From the NCBI GenBank assembly GCA_033032175.1, contig CM065308.1, positions 21,509,590-21,573,589 of the forward strand: a DNA stretch of 64,000 nucleotides, written 5' to 3'. Numbering within the stretch: position 1 is the stretch's first letter; each line of letters starts with the position of its first letter. Shown piece after piece: positions 49,101 to 58,436 of the stretch. A model generated the notes under the pieces. The model was not told the DNA's origin, did not search any database, and was given only the letters and a program-made list of their open reading frames with translations. The DNA comes from Saturnia japonica. Taxonomy: Eukaryota; Arthropoda; Insecta; Lepidoptera; Saturniidae. The position numbers were made by a program, and so were the translations under genes.

Positions 49101-51601
49101 GGTAAGAGCAGGTCGTTCAGACTCTTCCCTCCTGACTTGGCAGCAGCGTCGAACACCAGGCGTTTCTTCTTCTTGGTGGGATGCGTGACAGCGAAATGTG
49201 GCAAGTACCACTTCCTCCTTGAAGTGGATTCTCCTTCGGCTTCTTCAGCGTATCCACTCTTCAATAGGTTCTCCATTTGGTTCTCGTATTCGATCTTCAG
49301 TTCCGGATCTTTCTGTAGCTTCTTCATGATCCCTTTCAGTCTTACTTCTGCGGCTTTAAAGTTGTCTGGCAACTCCTCAACATCATTTTTCCACAGAAGC
49401 CCGACTTCGAAGCGTCCATCTTCCAAGCGTTGACAGGTTCTTTCCAATATGTCCATTGCTCTCTGGTCCTGGTCTGTGCTTGGCCTCTTAGGTAGAACTC
49501 CCAATGATTCTACCGCGAAATGGTCCTTCATCAACTTCTCCAATGCTTCTTCACGTGCTGATACGTGTGCGCATGTGGTGAAGTTGACTGGTTTTGACGC
49601 GCCTCCATCGAACCCATGCAGCACCCATCCAAGTTGTGTGAAGGATGCTACTGGTTGGTTCTTCTTTCCTTTGCGCGTTCCTCTTGAGATGATGAGCTCC
49701 CAATTGTCTTGCCCTATTAACAATTTGGGAGAACCCTCTTCGTGGTGCAGCTGATTCACCAGCTTCCTTAGGTGTGCGCAGTTCTCTATGGTGCTCCTCT
49801 CCAGTCTTTGAGGAGTCAGATGCATGTCATCAATGGTGCGCACCCCGGTGACTGTTCGCTTCTTGGACTGGTGTAGTCCCCTTATCTGCATGTTGAGCTT
49901 CATTGAATCCTTGCTTACCATGGATTTTCCACCCACAGTCTCCAAATGAAGCGTTTCCTTAGGTCCTTTGAGGCCAACCTGTTCTGCCACCGTCGAGTCC
50001 AGGAGTGTGACTGTTGACCCCTCATCCAGCAGTGCCAGGACTTCAGCTGCTCCTGCTGGTCCATAGATCTCGACGGGAAGCATCTTCAAGTAGGCTCTTG
50101 AAGACTTGGTGCAGTTCACTGGTAGCCTCACGTTGTTGGCTACTTCTTTTCCATCTTCTTGCTTGGACTCTTCTCTGTCCTCATGAAGCAAGTTGTGATG
50201 CCATCGTTTGCAGGTTGTACATGAAGGTTGACGGCAGGTCTCTTTCCTATGCCTTCCGCTCAGGCACTTGTAGCATAGTCGCGATTCCTTCGCGATACTC
50301 CATCGTTTCTTCACAGGTGCTTGACGGAACTTTGGACATTCCCACAGGCAATGTCCCTCGTGGCAATGTGGGCATGCTGCTTTGTCTCTTCCTTCTCTTT
50401 CAATCTCCCGCTTTTCTCTATTTGGCCTCTCTTGGTCTACGTGTTCGGTTGTAGTGTGCGCAGCTTGTCGCTTTGGTATCTGCCTCCTTGTTGCGGTGTC
50501 TGGTATCGCGTGTGGTCCACAGCGATCCGCCATCCTGTTTAGGAATACCGCCATCATGTTGAGGTCAGGATCCCCTTCGGCCTTGTCCGCTACGTGGTCG
50601 TACCAGCGGTACTTCAATATTGCTGTCATCTTGTCGACGATGCTCCTCAGTATCTCTGGAGATTGCAGGTATTGTGGTTTTCGCAGTCCTCGTATTGCCG
50701 CCACGGTGTTGTTGACGTTGCCTGCTAGCAAGCATACGTCATAGGCGTTGTCACTGATCGGTGGCAGTTTCTTTATCCTGTCCAGTTCTGCCAGAACCAG
50801 TGCATCCGCTCTTCCATAACTCCGCTTCAGGGCTTCCATCACTTCCTCCGGTGTGCTCTCGGAGTACAGTTGGCTGCGAACTCCCTCTCTTGCTTCTCCC
50901 TTCAATGCTCTTCTTAATCTTGCCATGTTTTGTGTGGCAGAGAAGAGCGGAGCGGTGTCTTCGTATACAGCTTTGAAGGCCATCCATTCTCTTGTGTCAC
51001 CATCGAACAGTGGTAGTTGGTGCACGTAGTCTGGCTGCGGCGCCTGGCTCTGGATCTGGACTCCCCTCAATGCTTCAGTGAGGACTCTTGCAAGGCTCTG
51101 ATGACTCTTCTCCATATCGGCCTTAGTATCGGGTTCGCGTGCGGAAGGTGGGGGGGTCCGTATACACCCCTCCTTGGGTGCCTCCCCCTCGTGTCCCTCC
51201 TTGGAGACGCCCTCTGCAGCCTTCTGGACCCAGTCCCTGACCTGGTCCACCCGGTCTATTGGCTCTTCAATAACTGAGTCTTCTTCCTCGTTGTCCATCT
51301 GGATGAGTTCCAGTCGCAGCCTGGCAGCTGTCGTGGCTGCTTGTGCCTCTCGCAGCTCCTTATCGGCCAGTTCGGCGCGGGCTTCCAGCTCCTTCCGTCT
51401 TCTTGAAGACCTGATGGATGCAGGACGGTTCTTCTTCACCGTTGGTGCATCATGGTCTTCCCTTGAAGCTGTTTCCCGCGTCGTGCCGGTGACGGTGGTC
51501 TCGTACGAAGTAACTTCTGTGGTCTCTGTGCTGCTCTCTTGTGGTGCAACCTCAAGCGGCTGCTCCCTCGGAGAGCCCCTCTGGCTCCTGGTGACTGGCA
51601 T
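46103..51601 (-). CDS. BEL/Pao gag-pol polyprotein
   Basis: One uninterrupted 1,832-codon frame. The N-terminus is charged and coiled-coil-like (about 65-105). The DUF1759 gag domain is about 195-360. Zinc knuckles are at 410-422 (CPHC...C) and 443-456 (CYKC...C). The aspartic protease has LLDEGS at 524-529. The reverse transcriptase spans about 800-985, with D859 in VVADIKEMF and the YMDDY box at 936-940. The Pao-type RNase H region is about 1,030-1,250 (FTDAS at 1,114, WTDSS at 1,188). The integrase has H2C2 at 1,453-1,493 and a DDE triad at D1526, D1588, E1638. A DUF5641 domain is about 1,705-1,812. This order (protease, RT, RNase H, integrase) is that of BEL/Pao. The frame is GC-richer than its surroundings. 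The ATG at 51,601 is the first in frame after the primer site. Confidence 0.97.
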   Translation of the reverse strand: MPVTRSQRGSPREQPLEVAPQESSTETTEVTSYETTVTGTTRETASREDHDAPTVKKNRPASIRSSRRRKELEARAELADKELREAQAATTAARLRLELIQMDNEEEDSVIEEPIDRVDQVRDWVQKAAEGVSKEGHEGEAPKEGCIRTPPPSAREPDTKADMEKSHQSLARVLTEALRGVQIQSQAPQPDYVHQLPLFDGDTREWMAFKAVYEDTAPLFSATQNMARLRRALKGEAREGVRSQLYSESTPEEVMEALKRSYGRADALVLAELDRIKKLPPISDNAYDVCLLAGNVNNTVAAIRGLRKPQYLQSPEILRSIVDKMTAILKYRWYDHVADKAEGDPDLNMMAVFLNRMADRCGPHAIPDTATRRQIPKRQAAHTTTEHVDQERPNREKREIEREGRDKAACPHCHEGHCLWECPKFRQAPVKKRWSIAKESRLCYKCLSGRHRKETCRQPSCTTCKRWHHNLLHEDREESKQEDGKEVANNVRLPVNCTKSSRAYLKMLPVEIYGPAGAAEVLALLDEGSTVTLLDSTVAEQVGLKGPKETLHLETVGGKSMVSKDSMKLNMQIRGLHQSKKRTVTGVRTIDDMHLTPQRLERSTIENCAHLRKLVNQLHHEEGSPKLLIGQDNWELIISRGTRKGKKNQPVASFTQLGWVLHGFDGGASKPVNFTTCAHVSAREEALEKLMKDHFAVESLGVLPKRPSTDQDQRAMDILERTCQRLEDGRFEVGLLWKNDVEELPDNFKAAEVRLKGIMKKLQKDPELKIEYENQMENLLKSGYAEEAEGESTSRRKWYLPHFAVTHPTKKKKRLVFDAAAKSGGKSLNDLLLPGPDLLQSLFGVLLRFRQKPIAVVADIKEMFLQIRIREEDRDSLRFLWKGNQAEGPIKEYRMTSVIFGAACSPSAAIFVKNKNAAEYQDQFPEAASAIEHNHYMDDYLQSFDTEEEAIKVASDVDTIHRKAKFELRGWASNNHTVLRSLTKETGQQEISIGPSEEKTLGLLWCTGDDELGFRTCLSKLKEDVAIRRGPTKREVTSAVMATFDPMGVASPVLIQGKVLIQNIWRSGDDWDEEITPKDQEAWKEYLTSVQILEGLRIPRCFTDSSDEGELHAFTDASETAYACAVYYRASKGQGGYQVALLAAKARVTPLKPVSIPRLELQAALLGTRMTRAVEEELDLKIKRRVYWTDSSTVLSWIRSDPRTFKPFVAHRLAEIEDLSKPQEWRWVPTSQNPADDATRGVPRDFGQNHRWFNGPAFLSQEETSWPEPRSFKSKPTGEEKEKHTVATARISKDQPPTPEPERFSSWTRLWRATARVLQFIDLCRKRKEHTLVSRKMEKKDPTWRRAKKRKLKNVTKAATPKEAKKFLLLDKAHLEKAEKLLLMRSQEESFGKPTASRNSDGHNKLKKLDIIKEDGLLRVKGRIDAATFMERAYRRPVVLDGKNKITRLLIRHYHVAFNHGNHATVMNEIRQRYWVLGLRSTVRTVAYQCQWCKVYRSAPFRPPTGNLPKERLRFGEPPFTCTAVDYFGPMTIAIGRRHEKRWGALFTCLTTRAVHIELAASLSTDSMILALRRMVARRGTPSTIYSDNGTNFVGASKELEEAVRGLQKEDLTTAAEKMGIRWKFIPPGAPNMGGAWERLVRSIKTALAATLKERCPQEETLHTLLLEAEHVVNARPLVTTEENEGEEALTPNHFLIGRSCGSPRIGTFTDEDLIGRRTWKVAQRMADHFWSRWLKEYLPTLLTRKVDGRNTKDLQCGDTVLIIDSTLPRNTWPRGVITQTHPGPDGRIRVIEVRTAGGTLKRPSSKVVLLVPATSYEQQNDGSRQTTTASP

Positions 51602-51620
51602 CCCGTAACGGTATCGAGGA

Positions 51621-51637
51621 TCCGGCTCGAAGGACCA
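51621..51637 (-). promoter_or_regulatory. BEL primer-binding site, tRNA-Tyr type
   Basis: Two bases after the 5' LTR the minus strand reads TGGTCCTTCGAGCCGGA. This is the complement of the 3' end, with CCA, of the insect tRNA-Tyr acceptor/T-arm as I know it. Confidence 0.8.
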
Positions 51638-51639
51638 AC

Positions 51640-52509
51640 TGTTGGGTACGCGTCACTTCCCCTCTGCGTGAGGGAGGGGGGGGGTGTGACGTTTCCCCGG
51701 TTTGGACGAGCGTTTTGTTGCGCCGGATGCCCGTCTCGTAGATACCGTCCGGATGCCAGTGAGGCGGCGTGATGTTGGTGGTGAGGGGGTCCGGGGGGTG
51801 CAATAATGCACGACCGCTTGAGGTGCCGGGTCTTCAATGAAACTCGATATCTTGACCGTAGATTGTTCGCAGGACGACCAAAGCTTTCTTCTTGTAGTTA
51901 CTCGTAGTAGACTCGTTGAATTGCACCGTGCCCAATACGGCCCTTCTTCGAGCTTAAGTGGTTCGAGGAATGACCGTAAAGAGAGCCCCGTTTTATTTTG
52001 TGTTTATTTCATGTTTTAACTTTACTTTTCGCTTTGGTTGCCCTGTTAAACTCTTTATATTTCTCTCATTATACATCCTATGTACACATGTTATATATCA
52101 AAATGTTCCTCTTTGAATTATCTATCCATTACATATTCACTTATAATATACATTACATATACATTCCGTACATAAGCCAAAAACAATGTAATTTACGGGC
52201 GACATCACTATTTTCTGCTCGTAAAATCTCTATAACTTTTGACATACTTAACCTATTGGCTTACTTTATATGTTAATCTGTTCTATATTAGCTATATTTT
52301 CACATATGTGACACACAATACATAATCGTTTATATATATCTTAACATTCAACATGCAACTTGTAATGTAGCGTATTCGCTTACATTTTTCTATAATATTG
52401 TCAATATTAATCTATTTCATTGTAACTCATAGTATGTAACACGTCAATACAATAATAACACATAATACCCTAACCTAAGACACGAAAAAACACTGTTCTG
52501 TCGCCAACA
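51640..52509 (-). repeat. 5' LTR of the BEL/Pao element
   Basis: 870 bp, offset from the 3' LTR by exactly 6,439. The only difference seen is A at 51,709 against G at 45,270. Confidence 0.97.
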
Positions 52510-52514
52510 CATTT

Positions 52515-52760
52515 CGTGCATGTTTGTAATCTCATTCTGTAGACTATAGTTATGTAATAAATGTTGTAGGAGTGGTTATTATGTGTATTGTGTTGTGTTG
52601 TCTTTGTGTTTGTTTTTGGATAGCCCGGACTGGATACATTTTAAATTAATAAACAGGCCATCGTTTACGATAAATCTCCTTCGTTTATGGTTCTATATAC
52701 GTGACATTGGCGGAATTGTGTTTACACACACGTTGCCATTATGTAAAGAAGAAGAAGAAG
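52515..52760 (+). repeat. probable 3' tail of the RNase H LINE split by BEL
   Basis: Lies directly after the BEL target duplication and ends in a GAAGAAGAAG run just before the resumed family S repeat. Position, rather than sequence match, is the basis for this call. Confidence 0.4.
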
Positions 52761-52822
52761 TAGACAGGAAATTGCCATTTCCGCCGAGGCATATATAGTG
52801 CTTTTCTCAAATATACATGGAA
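52760..52822 (+). repeat. right half of a split family S repeat
   Basis: GACAGGAAATTGCCATTTCC and TGCTTTTCTCAAATATACAT match the second half of 9,361-9,540. Confidence 0.55.
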
Positions 52823-53229
52823 ATAAAACATACTTTTTATATTACACATTTAATTTAAATAATATTAAAAGTAAACATTAATCATATTGGGGCAATTAAT
52901 TAAAGAAAATATTATTGATTTCCCTGGTACCTTTATGTTTGTTTGTTTTTTGAACATCTGATGAGGTTTGCAGATGGGTATTGGAAGTATTGGAAAATGG
53001 CTGAATATGCTGTTTTGAGGTGGATGCTGTGGATGGTAGATGTTGGCAAGTGGCCAGCGGGTGAGATTCTGTTTCATAATTAGGTTGCAATGTGATGTTT
53101 TGATTTATTTTATTATTTATATCAGTTTTGATTTAAATTGAGTGATAGTGTCCCACCATTTGAGGCTGCCAAACACACATACATACAGTTCACTCCACAA
53201 ACACAAATACTTCATAATCTGCAGTCCAG

Positions 53230-53271
53230 GTCGACGGGGCAAGCTCAAGGTCACCGCCCGCTCCTGACGAG
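53230..53271 (+). other. candidate 42-nt exon, unrecognised
   Basis: GC-rich 14-codon stretch (VDGASSRSPPAPDE in one frame) between CTGCAGTCCAG and GTGAGTC, with a good acceptor and donor. Nothing links it to other exons, so it could be chance. Confidence 0.25.
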
Positions 53272-53599
53272 GTGAGTCTTTTGTTTGTTGTTACAATAAT
53301 TACTGTGTATCGCAGCAATAGTTTCGAAAGGGATTGATTCGCGATTCATTGAATTAAGTGCCCAGCCCATATTTCGCGAACCTTCTTGAACAGTCTTTTT
53401 CATGTTTTGATGTAACATGCAGATTTACAAAGGAATTAGTGAAAAATAGCGTGTAGGAAAACAACATAAGGCAAGCAAGTCTCAAATTAAAAATTCCAGA
53501 GGTGTCGTGGATCACCCTATAGGAATAAAGTTCCTTTCGCTATATATTTTCGAAAATTGAATGCATTAATGAATGTTATAAACAAAAACTAAACAAGAA

Positions 53600-53815
53600 A
53601 ATTTTTAACAAAAAAGAAAACCAACTGCATTTATTTTGGGAGCTCGTGGGGTTTAGTGTATCTTCGGATTCGAAGGTGTCCACAGTCCAATTTAAAAAAA
53701 ACATCTAAATTGGTTCATCAACACATAACTATGACTGAACATTCATAAAAAAATATGTATATACATTCGAATAGTGAATCTCCTCCTTTTTTGAAGTCGG
53801 TAAAAAATCCTAAAT
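53600..53815 (+). repeat. LINE-derived repeat family D, copy 4
   Basis: GTGTATCTTCGGATTCGAAG, ACATCTAAATTGGTTCATCA and CTCCTCCTTTTTTGAAGTCG, followed by GGTAAAAAAT. Confidence 0.6.
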
Positions 53816-53819
53816 TGAA

Positions 53820-53912
53820 GGGACTCGAACTATCGATCATTCCTACTGTATATTATATAACCGTTCGTATAAGTCTGGTCATCACACAGCTAGGCCAATT
53901 TTACGACAGTCA
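53820..53912 (-). repeat. tRNA-like SINE head
   Basis: The minus strand has TGGCCTAGCTGTGTGA (A-box-like) and TAGTTCGAGTCC (B-box-like) 50-60 bp apart. There is no acceptor stem, so this is a SINE remnant, not a tRNA gene. Confidence 0.4.
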
Positions 53913-53970
53913 TATAGCCTTGAAAATCTTATACATGTGTAGATACAACCAGATTGTTGTCTCTTTTTAG

Positions 53971-54112
53971 TGTTGGTCATGTTGTATACTTTTTGCCTCC
54001 GTTGTTCTCATCTGCTAAAAATCTGTTGCCAGTCACGGTGTGTTTCGTAAGATGCCTAAGAGAGAAAGACCTCCGTGTTACTATCATTGAGTACTACATG
54101 GCTAAAGATCAG
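53971..54112 (+). other. candidate internal coding exon, unrecognised
   Basis: Opens after a strong acceptor (TTGTTGTCTCTTTTTAG) and closes at CAG|GTGAGC. One frame is open for 47 codons and reads protein-like (KNLLPVTVCFVRCLREKDLR, then VTIIEYYMAKDQ). The intron phases would be 2 and 0. I recognise no family. It could be part of an unannotated plus-strand gene or an old transposon exon. Confidence 0.35.
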
Positions 54113-54376
54113 GTGAGCATAAAAATAATAAATTTAATTTTTGCTCAGCTTCAGTGAGCTTCTAGCTCCTAGACTACCAGAGTTGTGTTAAGACCGGTTG
54201 TACTTGCCCTTGATCGAATAATCTGGAGTATTCACATAAATGTAGGCGACACTGAGTGCATGATTATTGTTTATTTATAAACATTATCCCTTTTGTGTCG
54301 TCTGCGTCCTCTGGTTTGACTACTACAGAGATCGCTAGTTCAATTCGCATCGTAGAACACAGACGGTTATTATTAC

Positions 54377-54740
54377 TAGCGATCGCCCTAAGGTCGAAAT
54401 TTTACCAGCCACTTTTTGATCATAGACTATTTTCTGTTTGACATTTGCAGTATTCATGAACTTAAACAATGAATATTATCTACATTACTTACTGTCACTT
54501 TTCGTTGAGTGACAATGTCAATATTTTGAGGGATCTAAATTCAATGGCACTGGTCAGGTTAGGATTCGCAGTGTTAGTTTATTTTTTTTTAATAAATTAG
54601 AAACAGATATCATAGATAAATTTTAGCTTTCTGCACTCATTTTCCATATAAACTTTAACCATGACAAATCTCAGTCTTCCGTGCACTTAATACGCTTAAA
54701 AAGGTACCGAAAGCTTTTGCTTCACGTATTAATATCTAGA
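54377..54740 (+). repeat. dispersed repeat family G, full copy
   Basis: CTAGCGATCGCCCTAAGGTC at the start, TTGAGTGACAATGTCAATAT in the middle, and GCTTTTGCTTCACGTATTAA at the end. Confidence 0.7.
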
Positions 54741-54747
54741 TTATATA

Positions 54748-55110
54748 TTCTTTATTGCACAAAAAGTACAAATGGAGGACTTAATGGTAAAAAGCATTCT
54801 CTACCAGTCTTCCAGAGGAGCAAGAGAAAGGTGTATGCAAAGCGTGCATAATATTTAGTAAAAAAAGAAAGAAAAATCTAGTCAATATTCAATTGCTCCA
54901 AGTTAGACCTACGAAGCGAATACTTGAAGGAATCCCGAATGTTGGCTAGTTGGATGTTCATAGGAAGGGAATTCCACATTCGTGCTGCTGTTACGGCGAA
55001 GAACTGGTCGCGGAAATTAGTATGATGACTTGGTTTACTGAGAATTAAAGAACTCGTTTTATTTGACAATTTAATCAGTTGAACTGAGAACAATGTTTAC
55101 ATTATTTTTT
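54748..55110 (-). pseudogene. LINE ORF2 C-terminal remnant (CR1/Jockey-like)
   Basis: The minus strand encodes HTNFRDQFFAVTAARMWNSL then PMNIQLANIRDSFKYSLRR, the conserved tail after the RT in CR1/Jockey-like LINEs (FF..A..WNSLP...). The 3' tail follows with CATTTGTACTTTTTGTGCAA. It is heavily 5' truncated. Confidence 0.75.
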
Positions 55111-55412
55111 GGTGTGTAACAACTTTCCTCTTGCTTTCCTACAATCTGTGGGAGTGATTTCGTAAAAAGGGACGGAAGTGCGTAACAGGAAACCAGGGAA
55201 GCTCACGCTATTTTTTTTTATTTGACCAACCAATGAGCGCGCACTATCTAATTTAACCAATGATATGGCGCGTTGGTAGTGAGCCGTTAGATGGTTCCAA
55301 CCCATTTTCTGAGAGGTGTCAGTGTTACTGTCATCTAACAGTGTGTGCCTGTATATGACGAGAAAGAAGAAAGGAAATAGAGAAGGATAATGCATCAGCT
55401 ATGCGTGTTGTG

Positions 55413-55538
55413 TATAAAGGGAGATGTTATGTTTCTCTCAGTTGAACAGAATTGTATCAAGTTATAATGCTGTGTCTAAAAAGTCAGATCCAGGTATCTT
55501 CGCGAATAGCCTTGAAAAATATAAATCTATTTGTCTCT
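55413..55538 (+). promoter_or_regulatory. TATA/Inr core promoter-like site with first-exon-like sequence
   Basis: TATAAA at 55,413 is followed 27 bp later by an initiator, CTCAGTTG (A at 55,440). A GTAAGT donor lies at 55,539. The 300 bp upstream is GC-richer than the flanks. It may be a host promoter or a solo LTR; no partner supports either. Confidence 0.3.
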
Positions 55539-56227
55539 GTAAGTAGAGTACCTATTTTGATATTTAATTTGTTTATGTTTATTTAACTGCTCATCGTGTG
55601 TAATCATGTCATAAACTCCTATACATAATTATCATCAATTTGTTGGATAGGGGATACCTATAACTTCGAAGTCTTTTCAAAATCATTGAAGTCGGGTTTT
55701 CTTAGTTCTTAAAAATTAGTTAGTGAATCAAAAGATGAAATAATTTCCAATACAAATTTCCGTACAAAAATTTTAGGAAGTCATTTTCACAAATCACTCC
55801 TGTAATAAAATTATACTGACATTGCTGTTTTGTAGCTGCAATAACTGTGGCTTTATGTTTTATATGGTGGTTGTGGTTACAAATAAAAACTCTTGGAAAC
55901 TGTAAACTTTAAATTTCCTATGTTTGTTTCACAGATATTGTTTTCTCCGTTTTTTCGGAAACTTGGCAAGCATAACTGATAGTTTTAGTAAATTTCCTTT
56001 CCGAAGGCAAATGTGTCCTAGCCTATAACAATGCGAAATACAATTAAACTACTTTTAAAAGAAATTTCATAAAACCATTATAATGTCATACGTCATATCT
56101 CAAAGTAATATCTTCTAATTCGTATACCAAGTGTCTGTCGCGAACGAGGGTGTACATTACAAAACCTAGGGCTTCGCACCGCATAACAATATACAACAAA
56201 CCACTGTTGTAATTTAAACGACGATGT

Positions 56228-56365
56228 TATAAATACAAGCGCGCGCTGGCCGCAATTCAGACGCGAGTTGCGAACGGCGGCCATTGCTCGGCCAGTGAGA
56301 AACGCTAGAAATTTTGACACAATACTAAGACGGTTGATTTTTTGGAAGCCATGTTTGTTTTGAAG
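56228..56365 (+). promoter_or_regulatory. TATA/Inr promoter with 15-nt first coding exon
   Basis: TATAAATA at 56,228-56,235, initiator TTCAGAC with A at 56,259 (31 bp spacing), a 92-nt GC-rich leader, then ATG at 56,351 opening MFVLK and a GTCAGT donor at 56,366. A tiny first exon that splits a signal peptide is typical of insect cuticular-protein genes (family knowledge). The second exon is not visible, so it would lie beyond the window or be unrecognised. Confidence 0.4.
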
Positions 56366-57059
56366 GTCAGTATTTTGTATTAGGTATTTTGAGGTTATGT
56401 TTACATAAATTGTTACATACATATTTATATATACATAATTATTAGTAATTCATAATATACGCTTAATCTTGTTTCTAAGTGATTTTAGGTTCGAATACTG
56501 CGTTACGCAGATATTTCTATATTATTGAAAGTTAGTTCTAAATTATACGTTATTATTTTATAACATTTTCTTCGGAAATTTTAATTTTTAGGCTTACATT
56601 ATTTTACCTTCGTAAATAAAAAATAAAGGCGGAAACGCTATTCTAACTAATTGGAAGAAATATATAATTTACTAAGTAATTATATTAAACGTATATATAA
56701 GCCAAATGTTATAAAGTTTTCCGGCCTTTTTTATGACTTCCTCAATTGCATCATTGACATTCTCTTTATTGTGAGAAAATTTTGCGAAATGATTTTGGTG
56801 ATTGATGAACGGAAATAATTATCGTTTTATATTGTGATATTTTTAAACAAAACGATGTGTAATATTATGCTAATGGATTAATTAGCCTAATAAAATAACG
56901 TGTTAGGTATTGTATAATCACATTTAAATAGTTATTTTTTTAATAATTTCCAAGAGAGCGGTAAAATTGTGTTAATTTTTTATTGTAATAACTACATATT
57001 TACAGTGAAAAATTTAAAGAGAATTCGGAAATAAAAACTAATGTATTCAATTTAGTGTC

Positions 57060-57630
57060 TAGTGCATTCTAATTGTGAATGACAAAACACTACGGTACGT
57101 AGAATATTCCAGTCATTGAGAACAACCGGTAAGAAACTCGGTCAGGTTAATCAATGTGCACTAACCCTAAGTTTTTTGTTGTTTACAGTTATTACTATTT
57201 TTAATGTATATACAAAGAGGGACTTGCAAATATCACGATTATTCATCACCTAAAGCAGCATTAATCAATGATATTTAATAAGTAGATACGGCATTTATGC
57301 TCTTTACATGCCATCGTGAATAATGGGCAATTGCCTTCAGTTCACTTCCGACTTGATACCGGCACGGCGTGATTAAGAAGAAACTTTGTCCTTTTTTGAC
57401 AACAGAGTTACCGCCTTACGCTGTGATTTCCTATCTCTTTTGTTTCTACATGCGGATAATAAAATTTGTACTATTTTAAATTGCTTTTAATAAGAGTATA
57501 ACGCGTCTATTTATAAAACGTCATTGTCGTTAATCGTATATTTTCCTTCCACCCTTTAGACAACAAAACTCGCTTTATCTTTGAACTTATTATCCACCAA
57601 ATCGGTAATACGCTTAGAAAGTTTATTTGA
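57060..57630 (-). pseudogene. LINE 3' end (family L), copy 3, split by a MITE
   Basis: The minus strand has KLSKRITDLVDNKFKD (about 57,570-57,620) and the 3' region with GCAAGTCCCTCTTTG, CGAGTTTCTTACCGGTTGTT and CAATGACTGGAATATTC. The MITE at 57,266-57,526 interrupts it. Confidence 0.65.
57266..57526. mobile_element. hAT-type MITE, copy 2
   Basis: 261 bp, same ends as copy 1 (CAATGATATTTAATAAGTAG; complement of right end CAATGACGTTTTATAAATAG). Flanks GCATTAAT and TCGTTAAT agree at 6 of 8 positions, an aged 8-bp duplication. Confidence 0.82.
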
Positions 57631-57639
57631 AGAACATAA

Positions 57640-58430
57640 CACAATTACATATAAAAAAAACTTTTCTGTATCTAATTCTAAATTTTATATTTATTTCTAA
57701 TATTGAAATTGTGCCTTTCGTTTGTATAATATATAATAATAATAATGTATTATTAATACTATACAACACAACATAATAAACGTAGGCTTAATATTACATA
57801 TATGGATAACATATGTTATGTTAGTGATGTTAAATTGAATGTTAATTCAATATATTTGTCCTGCACGTCAGAGTAATTTTCTAAACTTAAAAATGATTTC
57901 TTAATTACAATTAAATACACATGTTATTTTACTGACTTTACTTTAATTACAGTAAGATTACGTGCGACTATTTCCCTGAGAATGGATAAAGAAACCATTG
58001 TTTATTAAAATTATAAGAGATAACAATAATCATTCCCATAAAGATCAGTTCTCACGTATTAAGGAACTTATCCTGCCTTCATAATATCTCATAATAACAT
58101 AAAATTATTTAAGTCGATTTTTTTGTTTTGTTTATAGTTTTGTTATTTTTAATGAAATTTATAATATTATTTATCAAATGTTTTTTTTCTAGAAATGCCA
58201 TTACTCGGTTAATTCTTCATTATAATTAATGATTCAAACATTAATTTCAAGCATATATTCCCCGCTATTGAATTAATTAAACTTAGACATATTGTTTCAA
58301 ATTTTTGTTTTTGTTAAAAAATGTTTTAAAACTACTTTATTAGAAATATCATCTGTTGATCCTAATAAAGATTTAATTAAGGCGCAATCTATTTACAATA
58401 TGTATAGATTGTTTACATTCTTTATTGTGT
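57640..58430. other. gene-free AT-rich stretch
   Basis: Nothing recognised; no exon, RNA gene or repeat match within the window. Confidence 0.4.
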
Positions 58431-58436
58431 GAAATG

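Larger units (their letters stand above)
45201..52509 (-). mobile_element. complete BEL/Pao LTR retrotransposon
   Basis: A 7,309-bp element on the minus strand. Both LTRs are 870 bp and bounded by TGTTGG...CCAACA. A 5-bp duplication, CATTT, flanks it (45,196-45,200 and 52,510-52,514). It contains a primer-binding site, one gag-pol frame and a polypurine tract. By eye the LTRs differ at a single base (45,270 G, 51,709 A). There is no env-like ORF between pol and the 3' LTR. All parts needed for retrotransposition appear intact, so it is a candidate active element. Confidence 0.97.

Noticed and set aside
46269..51608. Many plus-strand ORFs of 60-166 codons across the BEL element
   Set aside because: They are antisense shadows of the single GC-rich gag-pol frame, with no domain content.
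56093..56422. 109-codon minus-strand ORF
   Set aside because: It runs through the promoter-like GC-rich block on the opposite strand, with no motif or splice support.
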